Assembly (NCBI GenBank): GCA_963784195.1
Contig: CAWARA010000038.1
Location: forward strand, 36,248 to 100,247
Origin: CAVQAH01 sp963784195
GTDB lineage: Bacteria; Acidobacteriota; Vicinamibacteria; Vicinamibacterales; 2-12-FULL-66-21
Direction: 5' to 3'
Length of the DNA: 64,000 nucleotides
Under the pieces are notes generated by a model. The model saw only the letters and a program-made list of their open reading frames with translations, was not told the origin of the DNA and ran no database searches. A program made the position numbers and the translations under genes. Positions 1 through 9,811 of this stretch are shown in pieces. Each line of letters begins with the position of its first letter. Positions within the stretch are counted from its first letter, which is position 1.

Positions 1-1243
1 GCCTCGCCGGCCATCGCAGGCTCATCCACAGATACAGGCACACGAGAAAGCCAGTCAGCGGAAGCACGAAGTTCATGAGCCGCCGGTCGTCGCTTCGTAC
101 CCAGTAGCGAACGAAGGCGGCGAGGTTGACGCCCATGAAGGCGATGAACGCTCCGAAGTTCAGGAGCTCGGCGCCAAGCTGATAGCTCAGGAACAACCCG
201 CCGACGAAAGCGAGCACGCCGACGAGCAGTACGTTGTTACGCGGAATGCGATTCTTCGCGTCGACGGTCCCGAAGAAGCGTCGGGGCAGCGCATTGCTCC
301 TTCCCATGCCGTAGAGGAGGCGTGCCGCGCCGAGATGTGCGCCCGTGCCCGATCCGAGATTCGCGACGAGCAGCGTCACGCTCACGAGCGTGAAGAGCCA
401 CGCGCCACCTGCCTTTCCGGCCACGTGTATGAACGCCGTGTCCACGTCGGGAAATCCGGTCCAGTTGCCCCACACGAGTTGTGCGAGATAAACCAGGATT
501 GAGGCGAGTACGCCTGTGATCAGACACGTCAGCACAGTCGCGAGCAGAATGTTCCGGCGCGGATTCTCGACCTCCTCAGAGAGTGTAGAAATGCCGTCGA
601 ATCCGATGTACGTCAGGCACGCAATTGACGCGCCGGTGAGGACGGCGGGCAATGCGAAGGTCTCCGGATCGTAGAACGGCCGCAGGAGATCGGCCCGCTC
701 GAGAGGCGCACTGAAGAGATACCGGAGTGCCGCTCCGACGAAGAGTACGACCACGACGAACATCCCGATCGCAAGGACTTCGTTGGTCCGGGCGCTCGCC
801 TTCACGCCACGAAGATTGAGCATCGTGAACACGGCGGCGAACACGGCCACCCATACTGCATAGGGCACACCCGGGATGAAGGTCATCGCCACCTTGCTGC
901 AATAGATCGTGCAGATCATCGGATTGAGCACGTAGTCCATGACCATGCTCCAGCCGGTGACGTAGCCGAGCCCGGGGTGCAGCTCCTGCCCGACGTAGGC
1001 GAAGGCGGATCCCGCGTTCGGATAGATGCGGGCCATGCGGCCGTAGCTCACGGCGGTCAGCATCATCGCAAACATGCCAATGAGGATCGTCGTGATGACA
1101 TGTCCACGCGCCTCCTGGCTGACGACGCCGAAGATGCCCATGGGGGCCACGGGCTGGACGAGGACGATGCCGTAGAAGACCGCGTCCCAGAGGGTGAGTG
1201 TCCGGCGCAGGCCGGGAGCCGTGGAGGTCACGCTCTGTGCCAT
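1..1243 (-). CDS. APC-superfamily amino acid/amine permease, 3' end cut by window
   Basis: An open frame runs from ATG at 1243 to the window edge with no stop, giving about 414 residues, so the C-terminus is missing. The protein begins MAQSVTSTAPGLRRT and then shows a long series of hydrophobic segments separated by short polar loops, ending at the edge in a further membrane segment. The first segment has the motif-rich unwound-helix look of APC transporters (AVFYGIVLVQPVAPMG), and later blocks such as GFDGISTLSEEVENPRRN are typical of the family. It should be a secondary transporter in the inner membrane for an amino acid, amine or related solute; the substrate cannot be read. It lies 6 nt downstream of the GH2 gene stop and is probably co-transcribed with it. 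No frameshift is seen. Confidence 0.85.
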   Translation of the reverse strand, partial: MAQSVTSTAPGLRRTLTLWDAVFYGIVLVQPVAPMGIFGVVSQEARGHVITTILIGMFAMMLTAVSYGRMARIYPNAGSAFAYVGQELHPGLGYVTGWSMVMDYVLNPMICTIYCSKVAMTFIPGVPYAVWVAVFAAVFTMLNLRGVKASARTNEVLAIGMFVVVVLFVGAALRYLFSAPLERADLLRPFYDPETFALPAVLTGASIACLTYIGFDGISTLSEEVENPRRNILLATVLTCLITGVLASILVYLAQLVWGNWTGFPDVDTAFIHVAGKAGGAWLFTLVSVTLLVANLGSGTGAHLGAARLLYGMGRSNALPRRFFGTVDAKNRIPRNNVLLVGVLAFVGGLFLSYQLGAELLNFGAFIAFMGVNLAAFVRYWVRSDDRRLMNFVLPLTGFLVCLYLWMSLRWPAR

Positions 1244-1249
1244 CGCGGC

Positions 1250-3897
1250 TCACCGTGTCCCGTAGCGTGCCCGCGGAACGTTCCAGGCTTCGGCTTCGAC
1301 CGTGAGTGGCCGCGCGTCCCGCTGCTGACGCGGATACGTGACATGGATCGCCCGCTTTTCACCCGGCAGGAGCTCGAAGTAATTGGCTTCCCAGAAGACG
1401 GGCAGGAGCTCGTCGCCCGAGTCCGCGTCGACGAGCTTGAGATGAACCTGGAAGGCCAGCGCAGATCCGGTGTTTTCGACCACCACGGTTCTCGCATCCT
1501 CGACGCCGGTCGCGGCCGGTTGCATCGTGACGGACAGGCTCGTCGCGGGCAGCTTGCTCAACGCCGTCAGGTCGGCGTGGCGCTTCGTCGGCGTGTAGAA
1601 CCACTTCGTGCCGGCCCAGTCGAGCTCGTCCGGACTCGTCGACAACCAATAGAAGTTCGTCGACACCGGAGCGTCCTTCGAATCGGCCAGCGTCAGCCGG
1701 ACGAAGTACGTCGTCGGCGGACCGGTCTGCGGCGGGATTGTGAAGGCGCGCGTGACCCCGTCTGCCGGCACGTCAATGGTCTGTGTCTTCGAGAACAGTT
1801 CACGCAGGTTCAAATCGAACACCCGGGCGGTCACGGTCAGCCCGTTGGCCGCATCGTGCCGGTCATTCACTACGGCCACGCTGCCGTCGTCGTACCAGGT
1901 ACTGGACGTGCAGCGGTTCGCAGGCTTTCTTCGTGCCGAAATAGCCGCCGCCGGGGCGCAGGTAGTAGTCGTAGAGATGCCAGATCATCGACGGCCAGGC
2001 GTTGTTGAGCATCCACTGGATCACACCCGTTGCGTCGTACTTGTTGCGGCCGAAGGCTTCGAACATCGCGCGCTGGCCTTCGTAGGCGAGCGCCTGCGCC
2101 TTGCGCGCGTAATCTTCGACGCTCGTGGCCTTCCCGTACCGCGCCTCGAGTGCTTCGGTGAAGAGCTTGAGGTCCTTGAACTCGTCGCCGCCCGCGTGGA
2201 ACATCCAGAACTCGTTCATGGGCCAGAGACGATCTGGCGGCAGCATCATCCTCAGGCTCTCGATTGGCGGGACCGCTGCGCCCGGTCCCATCTCGGTCGC
2301 AAAGCCGAACGCACCGCCATTTTTCGTGTCGGTCAGCCAGTAGGACGGGGGCACGTAATCGTACGGCCCTTTCATCTTGACGCCGCTGGGGCCACTGATC
2401 GGCCCCGGCGCCTCGGTCGCGTTCGACAGGATCGGCTTTGACCAATCGAGATCCGCCAGCACGTCGAGATACGCCTTTTCGACTTTTGCCGGAGGAGGGA
2501 AGTCGCTGCCGTTCAGCCAGACCAGCACGCTCGGGTGATTGCGCAGACGTAGAACCTGATCGCGAAGCGAGGCGGGCCCCACGCGATGGTCCTCGGCGTC
2601 CCACTTGTCCCACAGTTCCCACTGATCGCAGCAACACCACCCGGGCATCACGAGAATCCCGTATTCGTCGGCGAGGTCGTAGAATTCGTCGGTTTCGAGC
2701 TTGCCTTCCAACCGGATCGTGTTGAGCCCCATGTCGCGCGTGTACGCCAGCTCCGCGCGCAGCCGCTCCGTCGAGGGGGGCCTCAGCATCATGTCCGACG
2801 CCCAGCCTCCGCCGCGCACGAGGATCCGCTTGCCGTTCACCTTGAAGACGCGGTGTCCTTTTTCCGTCAGCTCGGACGTCATCTGCTGAATCCCGAATCG
2901 GACCTGCTGCCGATCGGACTCGCGCCCCTGCACGTTCGCCGTCAGCGCGAGCGTGTAGAGGTGCTGCTCGCCGAGGCGGTAGGGCCACCACAGGCGCGGC
3001 TTCGAGATGTTCAGTTCCTTGACCTGATCGGGGGTAAACGTGATCGTTTTCCGCTCCCGAGGTCCAAGCGTCACCGGCTGTGAGAACGTGATGTCGCCAA
3101 TCGTGCCGTGCACGGTGCCAGTGACTGCCGCACCCGTCGCGTTCCACACTTCAGTGCTGACGGTCAGCGTTGCCTTGTCGAGCGTCGCGAGATCGACGGC
3201 AGGCACCACATGCGGGTTCCTGAGCGCGATCGGCCCGCTCTCGGTGAGGTACACCGGGGCCCAGAGTCCCATGTTCTTGTCGGCGGGCGTGGGATTCCAG
3301 TCGACCCACATGATGGAGAGGTCATGCGGTTCCGGCGCAATCACTTCGACAGCGAGCACGTTCGGTCCTGTCGAGCGCACGTGCGGCGTGACGTCGAACT
3401 GGTACCGCCGGAACACGCCCACGACATCGTTGGCCGCTGCGAGCCGCCGCCCGTTGAGCCAGATGTTCGCCCGGTAGTTGATCCCGTCGAAGTGGAGCCA
3501 GAGATTCTTCCCGCTGCTCGAAGACGGCAGATCGAACTCCCTCCGATACCACCAGGATGGCTTGAAGGGGCTGTCCTTCGGCATCGGCAGCAGCGTGAAC
3601 CGCTGCCCTATCGGGTAGGTCGTGCCGGGGATCTTCCGCAGGTTCATTCCAAAGTAGGGATCAGGAAAGTGCCCGTTCTCGACGAGCGCGCCCACCACGG
3701 TGTTGGGGACCGAGATCCGGTGCCACCGGGTGAGGTCGACACCCGGAGATGAAAGCGCGGCGCCAGTGGATTTCAGTACCAGCGGACGACTGCAGGGTCC
3801 ATCCCTCGCTCAGAGGCATCCTGCCGGGCTGCGCGTAAAGCGAACTCGCCGAGCTCAGCAGCAGGAAACCTGCCAGTGTCACACACGACAACCGCAT
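1250..3897 (-). CDS. GH2 exo-beta-D-glucosaminidase-like glycosidase, two frameshifts
   Basis: The predicted product is a secreted enzyme of about 880 residues. The start at 3897 has an upstream GGAGGGG ribosome site and encodes a signal peptide ending near LYAQ. The galactose-binding-like jelly roll, immunoglobulin-like and TIM-barrel parts of GH2 follow. The motifs EGKLETDEFYDLADEYG and PGWCCCDQWELWDKW and the run GPSGVKMKGPYDYVPPSYW are those of the CsxA subfamily that removes GlcN from chitosan. The aspartate in WLNGSDFPPP and the glutamate in GFATEMGPG sit where the acid/base and nucleophile of that subfamily are expected. The reading frame changes near 3776-3780 and near 1892-1903. At both places deleting one base at a GTAC site restores a continuous protein, so the gene is probably intact in the cell. 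It could also be another GH2 exo-enzyme; the family is sure, the substrate less so. Confidence 0.8.
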
Positions 3898-3947
3898 GAC
3901 CCCTCCGTTTGCCGCGAGGTTAATCGGCACCGCCGTTGTTGGCAAGA

Positions 3948-3969
3948 CTTAATTAAGATGGTTAAATAA
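3948..3969. promoter_or_regulatory. AT-rich dyad between GH2 and ROK genes, candidate ROK operator
   Basis: The 94-base divergent gap between the GH2 start (3897) and the ROK gene start (3992) contains the perfect palindrome CTTAATTAAG at 3948-3957 followed by a second AT-rich half site TTAAATAA at 3962-3969. AT-rich paired half sites are typical for ROK regulators of the NagC/Mlc type. Its position between the regulator and a target is suggestive. The function is inferred. Confidence 0.45.
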
Positions 3970-3991
3970 TGAGCGTTTTGGCGAGGTTACT

Positions 3992-5200
3992 GTGAGGCAT
4001 GCTCCGCCCGTCGAGGGCGCTCAGGACGCGGCCTATTTGCGACGGTTGAATCTGGAGCGCGTGCTCGCAGCTGCGATGGCGCGCGAAGGTCCGTTTACCC
4101 GCGCCGAGCTGATCGAAGCCACGGGGCTCTCGGCGCCGACCGTTGGAAGCCTGGCCACCTCTCTGATCCGTGCCGGCCTCCTCACCGACCTCGGTTCCGG
4201 GCCATCGCGAGGGGGGCGCCGCCCGGCCCATATGGAATTCAATCGCCGGCACGGGTTCGTCGCGGCCATCGATCTCGGCCCCACTCGCACCAGACTCGCG
4301 ATAGCGGACCTCCGCGGCGACCTGGTCATCCGACGCGTCGTGAACACCCCACAGCAAAGCGATCCCTCCGCATTGCTGGGGGACCTCGCCCAGATCATGC
4401 GCGCCCTGTTGCGGGAAGCCGATGTGTCGCCGGAACGACTCCTGGCAGTCGGCGCAGGTGCCCCGGGCGCAGTCGATCCCTCCCGCGGCATGGTTGTCGC
4501 GCTCGCGCCAAACTTGCCCGGATGGACCGAAGTGCCGATGGCCGCCATTCTGCGTTGTGCGCTCAATGCGCCGGTCGTGGTCGAGAACGACGTGAACCTG
4601 GCGGTTCTTGGCGAACATTGGAAGGGCGCGGCGCGCGACCACGACAACTGCGTGTTTCTGTCGTTTGGAACCGGGATTGGCGCCGGGATCATGGTGAACG
4701 GACGGCTCCATCATGGGCACCATGCACTCGCGGGCGAGATCGGATTGATGTGCATGGGACCTCAATACGTCAACGTCGACTTTGGATCCCGCGGATGCCT
4801 GGAGACGCTGGCCGGGCTGGGTGCTGTGAAAGGCCGCTGGCGCCCTGCCGAGGATAGCGCGGATTGGGTCGGCGATCTGTTTCGTGCTGCCGCCGACGGG
4901 GATGGCAACGCGCACAGCACGGTCGATCACGTGAGCACGCTCATCGGCATGGCCGCCGCGAATGTCTCGTGCATTCTCGATCCGTCACTCGTCGTCCTCG
5001 GTGGCGCGCTCGGCATGCAAGGGGAGCCGCTCCTGGCCCGCGTGCGGCAGATCGTCGGACGAATCATGCCCGCACCGCCGCTCGTCCTGGCGTCCGACCT
5101 CGACAAGGATGCGCCGTTGTGGGGGAGTCTGCTCATCGCCATTGGCGAGGCGCGCGCCCAGGTTCGGGGCCAGCTCGGTCAGCGCCGCGGGTCGGCGTAA
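3992..5200 (+). CDS. ROK-family transcriptional regulator
   Basis: This 402-residue protein begins with GTG at 3992. Residues about 15-75 form a winged helix-turn-helix (LERVLAAAMAREGPFTRAEL, then the recognition part TGLSAPTVGSL). From about residue 90 the ROK sugar-kinase-like fold follows, with the phosphate-binding start AAIDLGPTRTRLAIADL and the later GTGIGAGIMVNG. The usual ROK zinc motif CxCGxxGCxE is degraded here to VNVDFGSRGCLE, so only one of the cysteines remains. This suggests loss of zinc binding. The protein is probably a repressor that responds to a sugar released by the neighbouring glycosidases. It is divergent from GH2 and upstream of GH3 and ChbG in the same direction. No frameshift is seen. 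Confidence 0.88.
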   Translation: MRHAPPVEGAQDAAYLRRLNLERVLAAAMAREGPFTRAELIEATGLSAPTVGSLATSLIRAGLLTDLGSGPSRGGRRPAHMEFNRRHGFVAAIDLGPTRTRLAIADLRGDLVIRRVVNTPQQSDPSALLGDLAQIMRALLREADVSPERLLAVGAGAPGAVDPSRGMVVALAPNLPGWTEVPMAAILRCALNAPVVVENDVNLAVLGEHWKGAARDHDNCVFLSFGTGIGAGIMVNGRLHHGHHALAGEIGLMCMGPQYVNVDFGSRGCLETLAGLGAVKGRWRPAEDSADWVGDLFRAAADGDGNAHSTVDHVSTLIGMAAANVSCILDPSLVVLGGALGMQGEPLLARVRQIVGRIMPAPPLVLASDLDKDAPLWGSLLIAIGEARAQVRGQLGQRRGSA

Positions 5201-5262
5201 GCCGCAGGAAGAAGTGTCGGCGTGAGCCGCAAGAAGAAAAGCTTCAAGATGAAAGGAACCCA

Positions 5263-7111
5263 ATGACCTCGCAAACCCGCAGATGGCTCGGTGCCGCCGC
5301 TGTCACCGGCGCCCTGCTGGCTGATACCGAATCACGGGGCGACCTGCAGCCGGAACAAATGCCGTACAGAAACCGCGCGCTGCCGGTCGAGAAGCGTGTG
5401 GACGATCTGCTTGGCCGCATGAACGCTCGACGAGAAGATCGGCCAGATGACTCAGGCGGATCAAGGGTCCCTGAAGTCACCCTCGGAGGTCGACGCGCTC
5501 TTCCTCGGCTCCGTCCTGAGCGGCGGCGATTCCGAGCTGCCTGATGTAACAGCGAAGGGGTGGAAGACGCATACGGAAACGCTCCAGAAACGTGCGCTCG
5601 GCACGCGACTGGGCATTCCGCTCATTTATGGCGTCGACGCGGTTCATGGCCACAGCAACGTCAAGGGCGCCGTTGTTTTCCCGCACAACATCGGCCTGGG
5701 TTGTACGCGCGATCCCAAGCTTGTCGAAGAAGTCGCGCGGATCACCGCATTGGAGGTCGCGGGCACGGGTATGCACTGGAATTTCGCGCCGTGCATCGCC
5801 GTGACCCAGGACGAGCGCTGGGGCCGAACCTACGAGAGCTTCGGCGAGACGCCAGAACTCGCTGTATCGCTGGGCAGCGCGTCAGTGCGCGGGTTTCAGG
5901 GCGCGGACATGTCGAGTCCCGGACGTGTGCTCGCGACGGCCAAGCACTTCGTCGGCGACGGCGGAACCAGGAATGGGGTCGATCGCGGCGACACGGTCGC
6001 CGATGAAGCGACACTACGCCGAATCCATCTGGCTGGCTACGTTGCAGCAATCAAGGCGGGCGTCGGGTCCGTCATGGTGTCGTTCAGCAGCTGGAACGGG
6101 GAAAGGATGCACGGGCATCGCCACCTCATCACGGACGTGTTGAAAGGCGAGCTCGGTTTCAAGGGCATCATCGTGTCCGATTGGAACGGCATCGACGATT
6201 TGCCCGGAACTCCGGACGAACGGATCGAAAAATCTGTCAACGCAGGCATCGACATGATGATGGTGCCTGACAAATACCGAGAGTTCATCGAGGGTCTCAA
6301 GAAAAACGTCGACGCCGGTCGTATTCCGATGACGCGGATCGACGATGCCGTCCGGCGTATTCTGACCATCAAGTTCCGCCTTGGACTCTTCGAGCGCCCG
6401 TTCGGCGACCCGTCGCAATTCGACAAGATCGGGTCGGCCGAGCACAGAGCCGTCGCGCGCCAGGCCGTGCGATCGTCACAGGTTCTGTTGATCAATCGCG
6501 GAGACGTCCTCCCACTCCGTTCTACCGTCTCGAGCATCCTGGTGGCAGGCCGTGCCGCAGACGATCTCGGCATGCAGTGCGGTGGCTGGACGATCTCGTG
6601 GCAAGGCGCGACCGGCCGGCCGACCGAAGGGACGACCGTGCTCGAGGCAATCAGGAAAGCGGCACCGAAAGCGGCAGTCACCTTCTCTCCCACGGTTGAC
6701 GCCACGTCGCGTGCGGACGTCGCCGTCGTCGTGATTGGCGAGACGCCTTACGCAGAAATGAAGGGCGATCGCACCGACCTTGCGCTCGATCCGGCTGATG
6801 TCGCGGCCGTGAAGCAGGCGAAGAAGGCGGGCATGCGCGTCGTGGTCGTCCTCTTCTCTGGAAGGCCTCTGATCCTGGAGCCGATATTCGACGACGTGGA
6901 TGCGCTGATCGCTGCCTGGCTGCCAGGCACCGAAGGCGACGGCATCGCTGATGTCCTGTTCGGAACCTACAACCCGACCGGCAAGCTGAGCGTCACCTGG
7001 CCGAAGTCGATGGCGCAGATACCCATCAACGTTGGCCCGAATGGCGAAAAGCCGGAAGGGGCGTTGTTCGATTACGGGTTTGGCTTGAGCTACGGCGGAA
7101 GCAAACGGTGA
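5263..7111 (+). CDS. GH3 beta-glucosidase-type glycoside hydrolase, one frameshift
   Basis: The start at 5263 follows an AAAGGAACC ribosome site, 62 nt after the ROK stop. The protein starts with a short export-like segment and reaches DDLLGRM; the frame then changes near 5421-5423. Deleting one A gives the canonical GH3 opening MTLDEKIGQMTQ, and the remaining 554 residues are open to 7111. The N-terminal TIM barrel contains the nucleophile aspartate in GIIVSDWNGIDDL. The C-terminal domain ends with the typical FDYGFGLSYG. It belongs with plant ExoI-like and bacterial beta-glucosidases. It lacks the KH(F/I)PGHG signature of NagZ hexosaminidases. It probably acts in the periplasm or outside the cell on beta-linked gluco-oligosaccharides. 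The frameshift is most likely an assembly error. Confidence 0.85.
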
Positions 7112-7121
7112 ATGGAGCGGT

Positions 7122-8075
7122 ATGCCCATGGGATCAATGACATCAGCGAAGCGTGCAGGAACCGTTGTGGCGCTTGCCCTGAGCGCCGTCGGTATCACCG
7201 GCCAGGGTCCCACTCTGCAGGAGCGGCTGGGGCATCCCGCTGACGCGAGGCTGCTGGTGATTCATGCGGACGACCTCGGGATGTCGCACTCGGTGAATCG
7301 GGCGACGTTCGAGGCGTTCGAGAACGGCTGGATCACGTCCGCGAGCATCCTCGTCCCGTGTCCGTGGTTTCCGGAGGTCGCTCGATGGGCGCGCGCTCAC
7401 CCCGATGCGGACCTGGGGATCCACCTTGCCGTGAACAGCGAGTGGACCGGTTTTCGCTGGGGACCACTCAGTCCTCGCGACGCGGTGGCCTCGTTGCTGG
7501 ATAAGGATGGATACCTTCCGCTGCTCGAGACCGACGTCGTCGACCACGCGAAGCCCGCGGACATCGATCGCGAGCTGCGCGCACAGATCAATCGCGCCCG
7601 TGACGCGGGCGTGAAGCTCACGCACCTCGATTCGCATATGGCGACGCTGTTCCGGACACCCGAGTTCTTCGAGGTCTATCGCAAGCTCGGCCCCGCGTAC
7701 GATCTGCCGGTGCTGATGGAGCGGCTCGGCGATCGCGGCGGAGAGCAATCGCCGTGGGCGACGGCGGCGCAAGGGGACGCGCTGATCGATCGGGTTGTCT
7801 CTATTCCACAGGGAGTCGCGAAAGCGGACTGGCCGCAGGCGTACGAAAAGATGCTCGCGCCGCTGCCCCCTGGCGTGTACCAGCTGATCGTGCACCTGGG
7901 ATACGACGACGAGGAGATGCGTGGCGCCACATTCGATCACCCTGACTGGGGCGCCGCGTGGCGGCAGAACGACCTGGAGCTCGTGAAGAGCGCCCGCTTC
8001 CGTGAGTTCCTGCGTCAGCAGAAATTCGTTCTGATTGGGTGGAAGGATCTGGCGCGAGCGAAGACAAAGCCGTAG
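7122..8075 (+). CDS. ChbG/YdjC-family carbohydrate deacetylase
   Basis: This is a 317-residue protein, 10 nt after the GH3 stop. The N-terminus has a hydrophobic export-like segment; ATG at 7122 and 7128 are both possible starts. The metal-binding motifs of the YdjC/ChbG family are present: HADDLGMSHSVNRA near residue 47, GIHLAVNSEW near 100, and THLDSHMATLF near 167. ChbG removes one acetyl group from chitooligosaccharides. Together with a glucosaminidase-like GH2 and a ROK regulator this suggests amino-sugar oligosaccharide use. The stop codon TAG is provided by the first unit of the heptamer repeat that follows. The family is clear; the exact substrate is inferred. Confidence 0.85.
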   Translation: MPMGSMTSAKRAGTVVALALSAVGITGQGPTLQERLGHPADARLLVIHADDLGMSHSVNRATFEAFENGWITSASILVPCPWFPEVARWARAHPDADLGIHLAVNSEWTGFRWGPLSPRDAVASLLDKDGYLPLLETDVVDHAKPADIDRELRAQINRARDAGVKLTHLDSHMATLFRTPEFFEVYRKLGPAYDLPVLMERLGDRGGEQSPWATAAQGDALIDRVVSIPQGVAKADWPQAYEKMLAPLPPGVYQLIVHLGYDDEEMRGATFDHPDWGAAWRQNDLELVKSARFREFLRQQKFVLIGWKDLARAKTKP

Positions 8076-8147
8076 TCCGTAGTCCGTAGTCCGTAGTCCG
8101 TGGTTCGGCGAGACACGGACCACGAGACCACGGACCACGAACCACGG
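8071..8147. repeat. Intergenic heptamer repeat hairpin, copy 1
   Basis: Four units of the 7-mer TAGTCCG/TAGTCCG-like series are followed by CCGTGGTTCG and, about 30 nt later, its reverse complement CGAACCACGG, so the transcript can fold into a hairpin. The element fills the whole gap between the convergent ChbG and CRTAC1 genes and supplies the ChbG stop codon. A near-identical copy lies at 28912-28978 and a degenerate one at 46346-46386. Confidence 0.8.
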
Positions 8148-8149
8148 CG

Positions 8150-9811
8150 TTACTGCGGCGATTGTGACTGAGTAATCTCAATCACCTGATTAGCTTTCAC
8201 GTTTTCACGCTTCGTGGTCGTGCCATCCGGCCAGGTCACCTCGAGCGAGTCGACCTGCATCGCCTTGCCGAGTCCGAAGTGCAGGCGCTTGTCTTCCTGT
8301 GAGATATAGCTGCTGCCGCTCTGCACGAGTCTCTTCTGCGTCAGCGTTCCGGTTCGCGCACTCGCGATCGCGCCGATCGCCCCGGTGTTGGGCGCCTTAC
8401 CCTTGAGGCGAACGATCAGCCAGTTCCCCACTTCACTGATTTCGTTGTGAAGAATCTGCGGGCTGCCGTCGAGGTCGTTGATGACGATGTCGAGGCGGCC
8501 GTCGTCGTCGAGGTCTCCGGCCGAGAGCCCGCGACTGACGCGTTCTTCCATCATCGCGGCCCCGAATTGCGCCGCAACTTCGTCGAACGTGCCGTCGCCG
8601 CGATTGTGATAGAGCAGCTTGCGCTGACGGTAACCCGCCGACGCGCCGAGTTTCACTTTGTCGAGCTGCGGGTAAACATGGCCGTTCACGGCGATGATGT
8701 CCAGCAACCCGTCGTTGTCGTAGTCGAAGAATGCCGTACCCCAACCGACGAACGGCAGGCTGCTCGCCGCGGTCTTCGATCGAAACGACAGGTCCGTGAA
8801 ATGGTCGCCCTCGTGGTGATACAGCGCGTTGTACTCTTCGGAGAAGTTGGTCACGAACAGGCTGAATCGCCCGTTGTTGTCGTATGAGCCGAGCGCCACA
8901 CCCATACAGCCCTGCTCGGCGCCATCCTGGCTCACGGCGACGCCCATCGGAAATGCGACTTCCTTGAACGTGCCGTTCTTCTGGTTCTGGTACAGGAAGT
9001 TCTGGCCTGAATCGTTTGCGACGAACAGATCCGGCCAGCCGTCCTCGTTGTAGTCGAACCAGGCCACGCCGAGGCCGAAGAGGCCGCGAGGATCGGCGAC
9101 GCCCGCCTGTTCGGCAATCTCCGTGAATCGGAGGCCGCCATCGTTTCTGAAGAGAAAGTCGGACTCGCCGGGCAATCCTCGCGGGCCGCACTGCACCGGA
9201 ATGCCGCGGTACTGACACGTCTTGTCGCGTCCGAACTGTGGCAGCTGCTGCAGGTCGATCTTCACGTAGCGGCTGACGAAGAGGTCGAGGTCGCCATCGC
9301 GATCGAAATCGGCGAAACCGCATCCCGCGGACCAGCCGCTGGCGGCGAGCCCGGCGCGCGCCGTCACATCGCTGAACGTTCCGTCGTGATTGTTCCGGTA
9401 GAACTTGTTTCCGCCGACCGCCGTGACGTAGAGATCCTCCCATCCGTCGCCATCGACGTCAGCCGTGCACGCACCCATGCCCCAGCCTGGATGGGCGACG
9501 CCGGCCTTGTCGGTGACATCCTCGAACTTGAGATTGCCGACGTTGCGATAGAGCGCGCTGCGCGCCTTGGTTGGGTCACCCGCTGTCTCGACAGTCAGCG
9601 AGTCGACAAAGTAGATATCGGGCCGGCCGTCGTTGTCGTAGTCGAACAGCGCCAAACCGCCGCTCATCGACTCGACGATGTATTTCTTTTCAGGTGCGGC
9701 ATGGTGCTGAAAGGTGACGCCCGCGGCCTGGGTGATGTCCCGGAACCCGCCGTCACGCGATGGTGCCGCCAGGAGCAGCGACGAGACGAGCAGGGCGAGC
9801 GCCCGCGTCAT
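8150..9811 (-). CDS. CRTAC1-like FG-GAP/VCBS and UnbV-ASPIC protein
   Basis: An intact 553-residue secreted protein with the start at 9811, MTRALALLVSSLLLAAPS being the signal peptide. It carries repeated Asp-rich calcium-binding propeller loops such as DYDNDGRPDIYF, DVDGDGWEDLYV, DFDRDGDLDLFV and DYDNDGLLDIIAVNG. It ends in a UnbV/ASPIC domain (about residues 470-545: SGSSYISQEDKRLHFGLG and VTWPDGTTTKREN). A cysteine loop with GIPVQCGPRGLPGES is shared with two other family members in this window. The function of these proteins is unknown. The beta-propeller fold suggests extracellular binding. It is the last gene of a four-gene operon; its ATG overlaps the TPR gene stop by 4 nt (ATGA), implying translational coupling. 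Confidence 0.88.
   Translation of the reverse strand: MTRALALLVSSLLLAAPSRDGGFRDITQAAGVTFQHHAAPEKKYIVESMSGGLALFDYDNDGRPDIYFVDSLTVETAGDPTKARSALYRNVGNLKFEDVTDKAGVAHPGWGMGACTADVDGDGWEDLYVTAVGGNKFYRNNHDGTFSDVTARAGLAASGWSAGCGFADFDRDGDLDLFVSRYVKIDLQQLPQFGRDKTCQYRGIPVQCGPRGLPGESDFLFRNDGGLRFTEIAEQAGVADPRGLFGLGVAWFDYNEDGWPDLFVANDSGQNFLYQNQKNGTFKEVAFPMGVAVSQDGAEQGCMGVALGSYDNNGRFSLFVTNFSEEYNALYHHEGDHFTDLSFRSKTAASSLPFVGWGTAFFDYDNDGLLDIIAVNGHVYPQLDKVKLGASAGYRQRKLLYHNRGDGTFDEVAAQFGAAMMEERVSRGLSAGDLDDDGRLDIVINDLDGSPQILHNEISEVGNWLIVRLKGKAPNTGAIGAIASARTGTLTQKRLVQSGSSYISQEDKRLHFGLGKAMQVDSLEVTWPDGTTTKRENVKANQVIEITQSQSPQ

Noticed and set aside
5447..7111. GH3 protein as a NagZ-type beta-N-acetylhexosaminidase
   Set aside because: The KH(F/I)PGHG motif with its catalytic histidine is missing. 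The sequence follows the beta-glucosidase type with nucleophile in SDWNG and a C-terminal second domain.
8071..8147. Heptamer repeats as a CRISPR array
   Set aside because: Units are 7 nt, contiguous and without unique spacers, and no cas genes are present.
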